Source: an uncultured Chlorobiaceae bacterium
GTDB taxonomy: Bacteria > Bacteroidota > Chlorobiia > Chlorobiales > Chlorobiaceae
NCBI GenBank assembly: GCA_903937835.1
Contig: CAJAAV010000184.1
Span: 1 to 32,620, forward strand
Direction of reading: 5' to 3'
Length of the DNA stretch: 32,620 nucleotides
Under the pieces are notes generated by a model that searched no databases, was not told the origin of the DNA, and worked only from the letters and a program-made list of their open reading frames with translations. The position numbers were made by a program, and so were the translations under genes. Below, piece by piece: positions 26,901 through 32,620 of the stretch (within the stretch, counting starts at the first letter, position 1; every line of letters starts with the position of its first letter).

Positions 26901-27032
26901 CACTGGCGGGGTCATCTTCGGCAGCAGCTCATACTGCAACTGCTGGTAGCTGAAGAGACCGAGAATACCAAGAACAGTAAAAAGCACAACAATAAGCGTC
27001 GGCCTTTTTATGGCAAGCTCTGTCAGCGTCAT
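23922..27032 (-). CDS. RND-family efflux transporter, inner-membrane pump
   Basis: Proton-driven HAE1/AcrB-like pump of 1036 residues. TM1 is preceded by MTLTELAIKRPTLIVVL, and the large periplasmic loop begins YELLPKMTPPVVTVSIRYPG. TM4 has the proton-relay pair in VGVLVDDSIVVLENI. The second half repeats the layout, with SIPLAIIGALFALALTGKSL, GLVGKNAILLVDF and ILMTTLTLIFGLLPIA. Length and motifs indicate a full pump. The start overlaps the adaptor stop (ATGA). No TolC-type outer-membrane gene is in the window. The substrate is unknown. Confidence 0.95.
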   Translation of the reverse strand: MTLTELAIKRPTLIVVLFTVLGILGLFSYQQLQYELLPKMTPPVVTVSIRYPGASPGEVETSLTKPVEEAVSAIEKISSITSTSTEGLSVVAIEFSNSANIEKALQDAQRKINEVRDRFPNEAKAPVITRFALDEVPVLRIGATSSLPDAEFYQMLKDDIKPLLASVGGVGQVYLLGGREREIRVNIDLARLQSYGLTVTDVFKEVGKANSDFPTGKIDDSDKQFVVRLAGKFTSLEELKNLVLRSTPSGTVALRDVAEVEDGFKEITTLTRVNGRSAVGIMVMKQSDANTVDVSRLTRAALSKLEKLYSARHLHFDIAQDASTFTLEAVTAVQHDLLLAVLLVALVMLLFLHSLRNSLIVLVSIPTSLVTTFIGMYLFGFSLNLMTLLSLSLVVGVLVDDSIVVLENIYRHLERGEEPGTAALAGRNEIGFTALSITMVDVVVFLPLSLVSGIVGNILREFSVVMVISTLVSLFVSFTLTPLLASRFSTVEKFTGKNALEKFALAFESNFQRLRQSYIDLLQWSLQNPRKVFFSAILLLFLSFLLPFFGFIGGEFISVSDRGEFAVKLELEPGTPLQETNRLTRSVERRLTSMAEVKKVMVNVGASSEGFFNQSADNISEINVRLTPKEERTRSTDTIMQAIRLNLQDIAGLKASINPIGIFGTANETPVAVIISGPLRSQVTRVAEALRDSLKTVSGTADIKLASQIGSPEMRVIVDREKMGTFGISIADVGAALRTAYAGDEAGKYRDGGDEYDIRVMLDKYYRQDTSTLSEITFRTPQGDLVRLGQFVTFEQDRGYTQLQRKDRNNAVWVKAQVVGRPVGSIGKEIERIMANMKKNLVMPSTVSYAYESDLKRQGESNSTLLLSFLVAIIFVYLVMVALYDSWIWPMVVMFSIPLAIIGALFALALTGKSLSIFTILGIIMLIGLVGKNAILLVDFINKFREEGMELSAAILEAAKERLRPILMTTLTLIFGLLPIALSQSSGSEWKSGLSVALVGGLFSSMFLTLLVIPVVYVWFDKMQGKFSKLKRKSGV

Positions 27033-28105
27033 GGTCGTGCGGAATTCTTCTGCTGGTCGATGACGAGAACATCTGCCCCGTCATGAAGCTCGTTCTGGCC
27101 ACTTGTCACCACACTGTCGCCGGGTGCTAATCCTCCGAGAACCTCAAGGTGCTTTTGCAGCTCCACACCTGCAAGAAATGACTTTAAATAAGCCTTGCCG
27201 CGACGGACTACAAAAAGCTCAGGATTTCTTATTCCTGAAACAAGTGCAACGCGCGGAACCAGAACTAACTGCCGCTCCCCTTCGCCCGATGAGAGTACCC
27301 TGGCAAACATTCCCGACCTGAAGCTGGCTTTACCGGTATTCTGCAACAGTACTTCTATCCTGTAAGTATGATCTCGACCTGACTTGTCGCTCACTGAAGT
27401 GACCTTGCCGCTGAAGATCTCTCCAGGATAAAGATCGCTGGTTACCGTCAGGGATGTGCCGTCAACAAACCGTTTCATCTCTCTTTCTGGCACAAAGATG
27501 ATGATCTTTACTCTCGACATATCGACAATATGGACAACCTTCATACCTTCGTGAACAAGTTCTCCCTGTTCCACAAGACGCGAGGTTACAACACCGGAAA
27601 AAGGCGCTTTGACTCTTGTGTCATTGTATTTTCTGTCAGCCGCAACGAACTCTGCTTCAGCCTCTTCACGCTGCAACTGCACTGTTTCATACGCTGAAAG
27701 TGCCACAGCGCCTTCTTTGTAGAGGGTTCTGTAGCGATCAACATCCCGTTTCGCCTGCCTGAAATGTGCTTCCGCCTTCTTCTGCCGGGCAGAGGCAAGT
27801 TCATTGTCAAGAATCAACAACGTTTCGCCTGCCTTTTTCTGCTCTCCAGGTTCTGCAGAAACCCTGCGCAGAATACCCGCAGACTCAGAAAAGATATCCG
27901 CCTCCCTGAAGGCCTCAACTGTTCCTGTGATGCTGAAACTGTCACGAACGGCTGCTTTCGAAACACGGGCAACCGAAACCGGAATACGGTCGATCACCTT
28001 TGCTTGAACTGTTTTATGCGTTTCAGGACGCCGGGTCTGCCAAAAAAATCCCAAAAGAAGCAGGAGCAACAGGACTGGAAAAACAAACTTCTGAATTTTC
28101 TTCAT
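27029..28105 (-). CDS. Periplasmic adaptor (membrane fusion protein) of RND pump
   Basis: 358 residues. An N-terminal anchor (residues 8-23, VFPVLLLLLLLGFFWQ) precedes the lipoyl/biotinyl halves (SAGILRRVSAEPGEQKKAGE and FSGVVTSRLVEQGELVHEGM) flanking an alpha-hairpin rich in Ala/Glu/Arg (about residues 105-155). Then come the beta-barrel (VFVPEREMKRFVDG) and membrane-proximal domain (VPRVALV). It links the pump to an outer-membrane channel. It is the first gene of the minus-strand series and follows the terminator at 28145-28178. Confidence 0.93.
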   Translation of the reverse strand: MKKIQKFVFPVLLLLLLLGFFWQTRRPETHKTVQAKVIDRIPVSVARVSKAAVRDSFSITGTVEAFREADIFSESAGILRRVSAEPGEQKKAGETLLILDNELASARQKKAEAHFRQAKRDVDRYRTLYKEGAVALSAYETVQLQREEAEAEFVAADRKYNDTRVKAPFSGVVTSRLVEQGELVHEGMKVVHIVDMSRVKIIIFVPEREMKRFVDGTSLTVTSDLYPGEIFSGKVTSVSDKSGRDHTYRIEVLLQNTGKASFRSGMFARVLSSGEGERQLVLVPRVALVSGIRNPELFVVRRGKAYLKSFLAGVELQKHLEVLGGLAPGDSVVTSGQNELHDGADVLVIDQQKNSARP

Positions 28106-28144
28106 TGTCAGGAATTCTACAGTAAAATGAGAGCAAGCTATATA

Positions 28145-28178
28145 ACAAAAAAAGCGAACCGAGGCTCGCTTTTTTTGT
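28145..28178 (-). terminator. Intrinsic terminator, probably bidirectional
   Basis: A perfect 13-base stem (ACAAAAAAAGCGA with TCGCTTTTTTTGT) encloses an eight-base loop. A runs on one side and T runs on the other give U tracts in both directions. It ends transcription of the PhoU-like gene and separates it from the adaptor gene. Confidence 0.88.
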
Positions 28179-28196
28179 CATAAAACAAAGGCAGTC

Positions 28197-28928
28197 TCAG
28201 CAGAAGTTACTGGCAATGGAACAGGAAATATCTGCCGAAGCCTTGACATGTTCAATAATCGAAAGAACACCTGTGAGATTGATAATGTTCTGGTCATTCA
28301 CCGATGCCTTGATCTTTGCTACCGCACTGTCATAAAGCGCCTGAATCTCACTCATCATTACCAGGGTTTCACTGGCATGTTTCGAGTTACCGCTCACAAA
28401 AGCCTCAACGGCTTTCTTGATCATTTCAGCCGTTATATCACCCATGGGCTTCAGTCCGTACTCATCCTTGTGCAGATCCTCAATATTGGCAAACTTCACG
28501 TACTCTGCCTTGTCTGCAATATTGAGCGCTAACTGGGCCAGCCGCTCAAGATCGCGAAGAATCATTCTTGCATATTTGATCGCCTTGAGATCTTCTGCGC
28601 CAAGATTCTGGAAAGATGCATAGGCAAGGGTAAGATATTCAACTTCAAACTTCCCTTTCCTGATATAGGCTTCATCAAACTTGAATGCTGAAGAGGCAAG
28701 TTCAATATTTCCTTTTGTTGATGCCCGAATACTCAGCATCAGATTATTTTCAACATTCGATGAAAGCTTGGTAAGCTTCTGCTTGAGTGATTCAAGCTGC
28801 ACATAGACTGTTCCCTGGGGTTTTGTGGAAAGAGCAAATTTTGCAGGATCAATCTTGATGGTAAAAGCTTGCGGAGTTTCTGTTGTTTTCGGTGAATCGC
28901 CGAAAATTTTTCCTAACAGGTTAGCCAT
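28197..28928 (-). CDS. Divergent PhoU-like protein
   Basis: 243 residues from the ATG at 28928. A TTG nine bases earlier is in frame. The protein is almost entirely helical. A variable first 35 residues precede helices that fit a PhoU bundle: VENNLMLSIRASTKGN, ILRDLERLAQLALNIADKAE (with the R-D-LER-L-A-N-I-A-D pattern seen in PhoU), and a second half with AVEAFVSGNSKHASETLVMM and VLSIIEHVKASADI. The metal-cluster ExxxD motifs are only partly kept. A role in phosphate signalling is possible. The canonical phoU lies about 1.2 kb upstream with the repeat protein between. Confidence 0.65.
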   Translation of the reverse strand: MANLLGKIFGDSPKTTETPQAFTIKIDPAKFALSTKPQGTVYVQLESLKQKLTKLSSNVENNLMLSIRASTKGNIELASSAFKFDEAYIRKGKFEVEYLTLAYASFQNLGAEDLKAIKYARMILRDLERLAQLALNIADKAEYVKFANIEDLHKDEYGLKPMGDITAEMIKKAVEAFVSGNSKHASETLVMMSEIQALYDSAVAKIKASVNDQNIINLTGVLSIIEHVKASADISCSIASNFC

Positions 28929-29045
28929 AGAGTTCAAACACCATGCTTATGATTTAAAAGACACAAAGTGACCTTAATTTAGCAGACCTGCAAGGTAAAA
29001 TGCAAGAAAAAAACAAAAAACAATTCCGGGATTCCCCAGACGACG

Positions 29046-30050
29046 TTATTCCGCTAAAAAGATTCCTTTTATCTTGCAAGCCGATCGAACTTGTTCTTCC
29101 TTAAAAGGCATGGTATTATCTGCACAGATAAAATCTCCGCCAACTTTGTTAAGCCCACAATCCAGGGTTGTCAGTTGATTACCGGAGCAATTAAAATGTC
29201 CTTTTACTTTTTTCGGTGCCCCCTTCAGAGACGTTATCTGATTCCTTGAGCAATCAAAATCCCCCTTGACTTTTTCAGGAGCACCTTTGAGAGATGTAAG
29301 CTGATTATTTGAACAATCAAAAGCCTTGACTTTTTCAGGAGCACCTTTGAGCGAGGTCAACTCGTTAAATGAACAATTTAAATCACCGTTAACCATTTCC
29401 ATGTTTCCCTTAAGGTTGGTAAGTTTATTCTTTGAGCAATCAAAGTTACCCTCAATATATCGGGGAGCGCCATCAAGTGATATAAGTTGGTTTCCTGAAC
29501 ACGAAAAATCTCCGGTAATAACAAACGAACACTTTTCAAGAGAGGTCAATTGATTGTTTGAACAATCATAATCTCCACCCACAATATCTGGTGAACCCTC
29601 AAGGGTTTGCAACTGGTTTCCGGAACAATTGAAATCTCCCTCAACTATTTCCAGACACCTTGCTTGCTTGATACCTTCACCCGAAGAGCTCTCTCCTTGA
29701 AGCGATGTCAAATGATTTCCTGCGCAGGAAAAATCGCCAGTCACAAAAATCGGGCAATACTCCAGAGTTTTCAGTTCATTGCCTGAACAGTCATAATCAC
29801 CGTTAACTTCCTCCGGGCCTCCTTCAAGGGTTGTCAGCAGATTGTACGAACAATTGAAATCCCCTTTAATGTTTTTAGGAGACCCTTCAAGGGTTGTGAG
29901 TTTGTTCCCTGAACAATCGAAATTTCCTTTAACCTTCTCCGGACAACCCTCAAGCGATGTCAAGCCCATATTGGAACAATCAATATCAACCGTTCCATCA
30001 ACAATATCCATGACATCGTTAAAGGTTACTGCCTGAACTGGTTTCGTCAT
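29046..30050 (-). CDS. Protein built of about 14 short repeats (F-D-C-S-x-N-x-L-T-S-L type)
   Basis: 334 residues without a signal peptide or membrane segment. After residue 20 it consists of tandem units of about 21 residues, typified by GDFDCSGNQLTSLEGAPEKV: 13 full units and a partial fourteenth. The regular C-S-x-N-x-L spacing indicates a short leucine-rich-repeat-like solenoid with an Asn/Cys ladder. One unit (about residues 117-127) has an insertion of roughly ten residues, and one (KAFDCSNN) lacks a residue. GAGGA eight bases before the ATG fixes the start. Function unknown; a binding scaffold is likely. Confidence 0.85.
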   Translation of the reverse strand: MTKPVQAVTFNDVMDIVDGTVDIDCSNMGLTSLEGCPEKVKGNFDCSGNKLTTLEGSPKNIKGDFNCSYNLLTTLEGGPEEVNGDYDCSGNELKTLEYCPIFVTGDFSCAGNHLTSLQGESSSGEGIKQARCLEIVEGDFNCSGNQLQTLEGSPDIVGGDYDCSNNQLTSLEKCSFVITGDFSCSGNQLISLDGAPRYIEGNFDCSKNKLTNLKGNMEMVNGDLNCSFNELTSLKGAPEKVKAFDCSNNQLTSLKGAPEKVKGDFDCSRNQITSLKGAPKKVKGHFNCSGNQLTTLDCGLNKVGGDFICADNTMPFKEEQVRSACKIKGIFLAE

Positions 30051-30146
30051 TATTTTTTCCTCAGATAATTTATTAACTACACATTACTTGATAATCACAA
30101 GATCAATACAAATCAGCCTGCTGATGATTCTTCACTGTGGCTCCGT

Positions 30147-30815
30147 TTATATGAAATCATCATTGGAACCCTTGTGTTTGAAAAGTTCACCCGTCACAAG
30201 ATAAATAACCTCTTCCGCAATCTTTGATGCATGGTCAGCTAGACGCTCAATATTCCTCGAAACGCTTAACGCATTGATAAGCTGGTTCACATCAGCATCT
30301 GCAGTTTTAATTAAAGCAGTCACTTTGTTAACGGCCGTATGATACATTGCATCAACCTTATCATCTTGAGCACAAACCTGATCAGCAAGATTACGATCCT
30401 GAAAAACAAAAGCATCAACAGATTTTTTTACCATATCACTGGCCAGTGTAAACATCAGCTCAAACTCCAGCAACTCCAGAATGGCAGGGGTTATTGCAAG
30501 CATAGAATCAATGATATGAAGCGATATTTCACCAATACGCTCAAGTTCATCACTCATCATCATGACAACAAGAATAGTGCGCAGGTCTTTTGCAACCGGA
30601 TGCTGAAGTGCGATAAACTGAATGCATCGCTCCTCAATATCAATCTCCTCCATTTCCAGCTCATTTTCCACATCTTTAATACGCGGCACGCTATCCTCGT
30701 CCTGGTATTTAACCGCATATAATGCGTCTGACAAATTCTCAACGACTCTGGAAGAAAGGTCAACAAGAATCTGCGAAAGCTCTTGTATGTGCATGTGAAT
30801 CGGTCGATTTTGCAT
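30147..30815 (-). CDS. phoU: Phosphate-uptake regulator PhoU
   Basis: 222 residues, the usual length of PhoU, a two-fold three-helix bundle that binds metal and damps phosphate-starvation signalling between PstSCAB and PhoR. Both halves show the pattern: EIDIEERCIQFIALQHPVAK, then DLRTILVVMMMSDELERIGE, and later NALSVSRNIERLADHASKIAEEV, which carries the classical ERxxDH. pst genes are not in the window. Start: ATG at 30815, without a clear SD. Confidence 0.93.
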   Translation of the reverse strand: MQNRPIHMHIQELSQILVDLSSRVVENLSDALYAVKYQDEDSVPRIKDVENELEMEEIDIEERCIQFIALQHPVAKDLRTILVVMMMSDELERIGEISLHIIDSMLAITPAILELLEFELMFTLASDMVKKSVDAFVFQDRNLADQVCAQDDKVDAMYHTAVNKVTALIKTADADVNQLINALSVSRNIERLADHASKIAEEVIYLVTGELFKHKGSNDDFI

Positions 30816-30858
30816 AAAAAAAAAGTTGTTAAGTTAAATAAACAGTCATCGTTCCACT

Positions 30859-31404
30859 TCAAGGCAAAAAAATAGCGCACGAAATGACCGTTGTCCAGAG
30901 TCCGTTTTCACCCTCGGCAGACTGGGTAATATTGTAGGAATTAATAATCTTGTGACTCATCTTGTAGATACCTTCACGCTCGTCCCAATCTTTGTTGGGA
31001 TCAAACTCAATACCGAGGGTTGTTGCAAGCATTGTTGCAGCAAGATCTTCAGCATACTCACCCGACTGTTTGGCAGATTCTCCGTAAGGCTGATGTTCTG
31101 ACAGATAACCATACTGTGTCTCATCCGCCGGAATGGCAACGCCAACCGAAGCAGCAATAAGACGATTATATTCATTGGTAGAATTGCGAGCTATGACTGC
31201 AAAGGTGATTTGCCCTGGAGTGAGATGCTTCAAACCCTCATCAACACTGATGCGAACACAGTGAGGCGGAAAAATACTGGATACTGTAACCAGGTTACAT
31301 TTCTCTATTTTAGCATCCCTCAACGCAAGCTGGAACGACGATAAATATTCCCTATGCCTTCCAACCCCTTTGGTGAAAAATACTTTTGATGGAATAAATG
31401 ACAA
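30859..31404 (-). CDS. pdaD: Pyruvoyl-dependent arginine decarboxylase
   Basis: Converts arginine to agmatine for polyamine synthesis. The 181-residue proenzyme self-cleaves between two serines to create a pyruvoyl group; the site is Ser42-Ser43 in [12 protein letters not shown]. Further family marks are [28 protein letters not shown] and the Glu-rich [13 protein letters not shown]. The start is TTG at 31404, supported by GGAG eight bases upstream and the conserved [13 protein letters not shown]. Such enzymes occur in archaea, chlamydiae and green sulfur bacteria. Confidence 0.95.
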   Translation of the reverse strand: MSFIPSKVFFTKGVGRHREYLSSFQLALRDAKIEKCNLVTVSSIFPPHCVRISVDEGLKHLTPGQITFAVIARNSTNEYNRLIAASVGVAIPADETQYGYLSEHQPYGESAKQSGEYAEDLAATMLATTLGIEFDPNKDWDEREGIYKMSHKIINSYNITQSAEGENGLWTTVISCAIFLP

Positions 31405-31595
31405 TGTTGTTTCTCCATATTAATTCGTTGCGATAATTTATCAAAAATATAAATATCCCACAGATTTATTGCTGAAGTTAATTTCCATAACCATTTTCGC
31501 GATAACTTATAATTTATTTTATTTGAATTGGTATATATTGGTTAGTCATTTTTATATAGTCCGTTAAAGATCATTTGTATCCAAAAAAATCATCA

Positions 31596-31624
31596 TTGTG
31601 AGCCCTTCGGACTGAAAAGCGCTA
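31596..31624 (-). repeat. CCGTAGG-family hairpin repeat, diverged copy
   Basis: On the minus strand it contains CGCTTTTCAG overlapping the hairpin AGTCC-GAA-GGGCT (one T-G pair), then CACAATG. It shares GCTTTTCAG and the hairpin position with copies 1 and 2 near 17.4 kb. Confidence 0.55.
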
Positions 31625-32037
31625 TCAAATTTCACCTATATGTAACATAATGTTTCTTTTGAAAGGCTTGAGATATTGGTAGCTTCTGATGTTGTATATC
31701 AGGAGGTTGTGTATCAGTAACGTTTATGTTATTTTTGTTGCTGACGGGTCTGGAACGCTGGCTTGAAGCAGAAAAATTTGTAACCGACTGATACCTGATC
31801 AATCGACCATGCAGAAAGGACGCTCTCACAATAGATTAACTTTTTTCAACCTATTCACGAGCCTGATGGCCTTCGATAATTCTGTTAAATATTTGAAAAC
31901 AAAGCTAAACCATAAATAAAATCGGACGGTCTCTCGTTATATTATCGAATGGATATCTTCGACATCTCAACCATAAACAATATTCAGCTTATGCCCTTCG
32001 AACTTTAATTCAGTTGAATCATTATTTGAGCATAAGC

Positions 32038-32070
32038 AAAATAATCGCAGCTAAACACAGCGATTATTTT
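32038..32070. repeat. Perfect 11-base inverted repeat
   Basis: AAAATAATCGC pairs with GCGATTATTTT around an 11-base loop. The arm ends in T-rich sequence and could work as a terminator, but no gene clearly ends here. A second stem (GCTTATGC at 31987-31994 with GCATAAGC at 32030-32037) lies directly to its left. Confidence 0.6.
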
Positions 32071-32094
32071 AGCTCAACTATAGGATATATTCCT

Positions 32095-32109
32095 CGAAGC
32101 TTTGCTTCG
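32095..32109. repeat. Small hairpin CGAAGC-TTT-GCTTCG
   Basis: A perfect six-base stem with a TTT loop, 27 bases before the REP-like hairpin. The two may form a REP pair. Confidence 0.5.
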
Positions 32110-32135
32110 TGAAGTAATTCTTAAACATGAACTCA

Positions 32136-32160
32136 TACCCCGTAGCTCTGCTGCGGGGTA
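32136..32160. repeat. REP-like hairpin, full copy
   Basis: TACCCCGTAGC pairs with GCTGCGGGGTA around a TCT loop, with one G-T pair. The right arm plus following bases (32147-32166) repeats exactly at 1-20. Confidence 0.75.
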
Positions 32161-32232
32161 GTTGATTTTAAGGGCATTTTTTTGCTCTGATGCACGAATT
32201 GCTATTGACGGGCGTGTCATTTTGCTTTTGAA

Positions 32233-32496
32233 GTGCCATTCGGGAAAGCATTCGCATCATATATGACATATACGGAAAAGCTTGACAAACCAGAAGATTT
32301 TGATTGCTGGCATCGTCTCGGGGAGGGTTCCAGCATGCTACGCCTCTATGCGCCAGCATTTCTCAGTATTGAGAAATTACGTACAGCACCTCCAGAACAA
32401 AACATGCTTGATGCTATTGAGGCCATCTGTACACTGAACGCCGATAACTGGAGTACGGTGTATCTTGATCATGTAGGGCGCAACCGCCTTATATGA
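32233..32496 (+). pseudogene. Probable relic of a Tn3-family transposase
   Basis: The frame encodes 87 residues that resemble an internal part of Tn3-type TnpA proteins: TYTEKLDKPEDFDCWHRLGE, MLRLYAPAFLSIEKLRTAPP, then MLDAIEAICTLNADN. In TnpA proteins a similar run (LRAAP...VLDAIxVLRxMNxDN) precedes a KVPxDAP block. Here that block is lost and the frame stops after NRLI. A GTG at 32233 is the first possible start, but the gene is only a fragment with a stop just upstream. No terminal inverted repeats were identified. Confidence 0.5.
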
Positions 32497-32620
32497 CAAA
32501 GCGCGGCTCTTCAGAGCACTCAAAAATTTACCGTTTCCTTGGCATACAATTTTTTCCATTTTCTGAAGCGCCCCTACTTGGTACTGTCACTCCTTTAGCG
32601 ATTCTATAAGCTTTTCATAA

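Larger units (their letters stand above)
31405..32232. other. AT-rich gene-free stretch with hairpins
   Basis: About 830 bases with no convincing gene on either strand. It contains a diverged CCGTAGG-type repeat (31596-31624), inverted repeats at 31987-31994 with 32030-32037 and at 32038-32048 with 32060-32070, and two REP-like hairpins (32095-32109 and 32136-32160). It looks like a graveyard of mobile or repeated DNA. Confidence 0.6.

Noticed and set aside
31632-31829. Minus-strand frame of 65 codons in the AT-rich stretch
   Set aside because: No family resemblance, no ribosome site, and unremarkable length for AT-rich non-coding DNA.

Overview
The window reads like the chromosome of a green sulfur bacterium (Chlorobiaceae; Chlorobium/Pelodictyon-like). 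The best clue is a CsmI/CsmJ-type [2Fe-2S] protein of the chlorosome envelope family at 11.8-12.8 kb. Phytoene synthase, pyruvoyl-dependent arginine decarboxylase, the Asp variant of the YbeY zinc motif, frequent weak or absent Shine-Dalgarno sites, and hairpin repeats with a CCGTAGG core fit that assignment. No rRNA, tRNA or CRISPR array was found. The species cannot be fixed from sequence alone.

0-8.9 kb: proA is intact, then comes about 6.5 kb of accessory DNA, then intact lolD. The accessory part holds a DUF2442 gene, a hicAB toxin-antitoxin pair, a vapB with a frameshifted vapC, a wrecked SF1 helicase-nuclease gene and a CPA2 cation/proton antiporter. Buried in it are two decayed copies of the proA 3' end (6236-6305 and 8052-8135) and a decayed lolD 5' end (6306-6505). 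Together they show that proA and lolD once abutted and that this junction was duplicated, as expected after Campbell-type (single-crossover) insertion. This is the most informative structure in the window.

8.8-17.3 kb: a patatin-like lipase and an LpxH-like metallophosphoesterase (minus strand), trmH (plus), the ferredoxin-DUF4332 chlorosome-type protein, an overlapping hflX-ybeY pair (minus), crtB and lysS (plus). These look like ordinary chromosomal genes.

17.3-18.0 kb: a gene-free stretch with at least six copies of a small hairpin repeat in both orientations and a larger nested inverted repeat. Stem changes between copies are compensatory.

18.0-28.2 kb: a UDP-glucuronate epimerase-like gene, a small exported protein (plus), and a minus-strand series: MFP adaptor, RND pump, DoxX-like protein, polytopic histidine-bearing membrane protein, family 2 glycosyltransferase, DUF3127 protein and SDR. 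The first five are nearly contiguous and could be one operon behind a strong terminator at 28145-28178.

28.2-32.6 kb: a divergent PhoU-like protein, a protein of about 14 short Cys/Asn repeats, canonical phoU and pdaD (all minus), then 0.8 kb of AT-rich DNA with hairpins and a probable Tn3-family transposase relic at the right edge. A 20-base segment of a REP-like hairpin occurs at both ends of the window.
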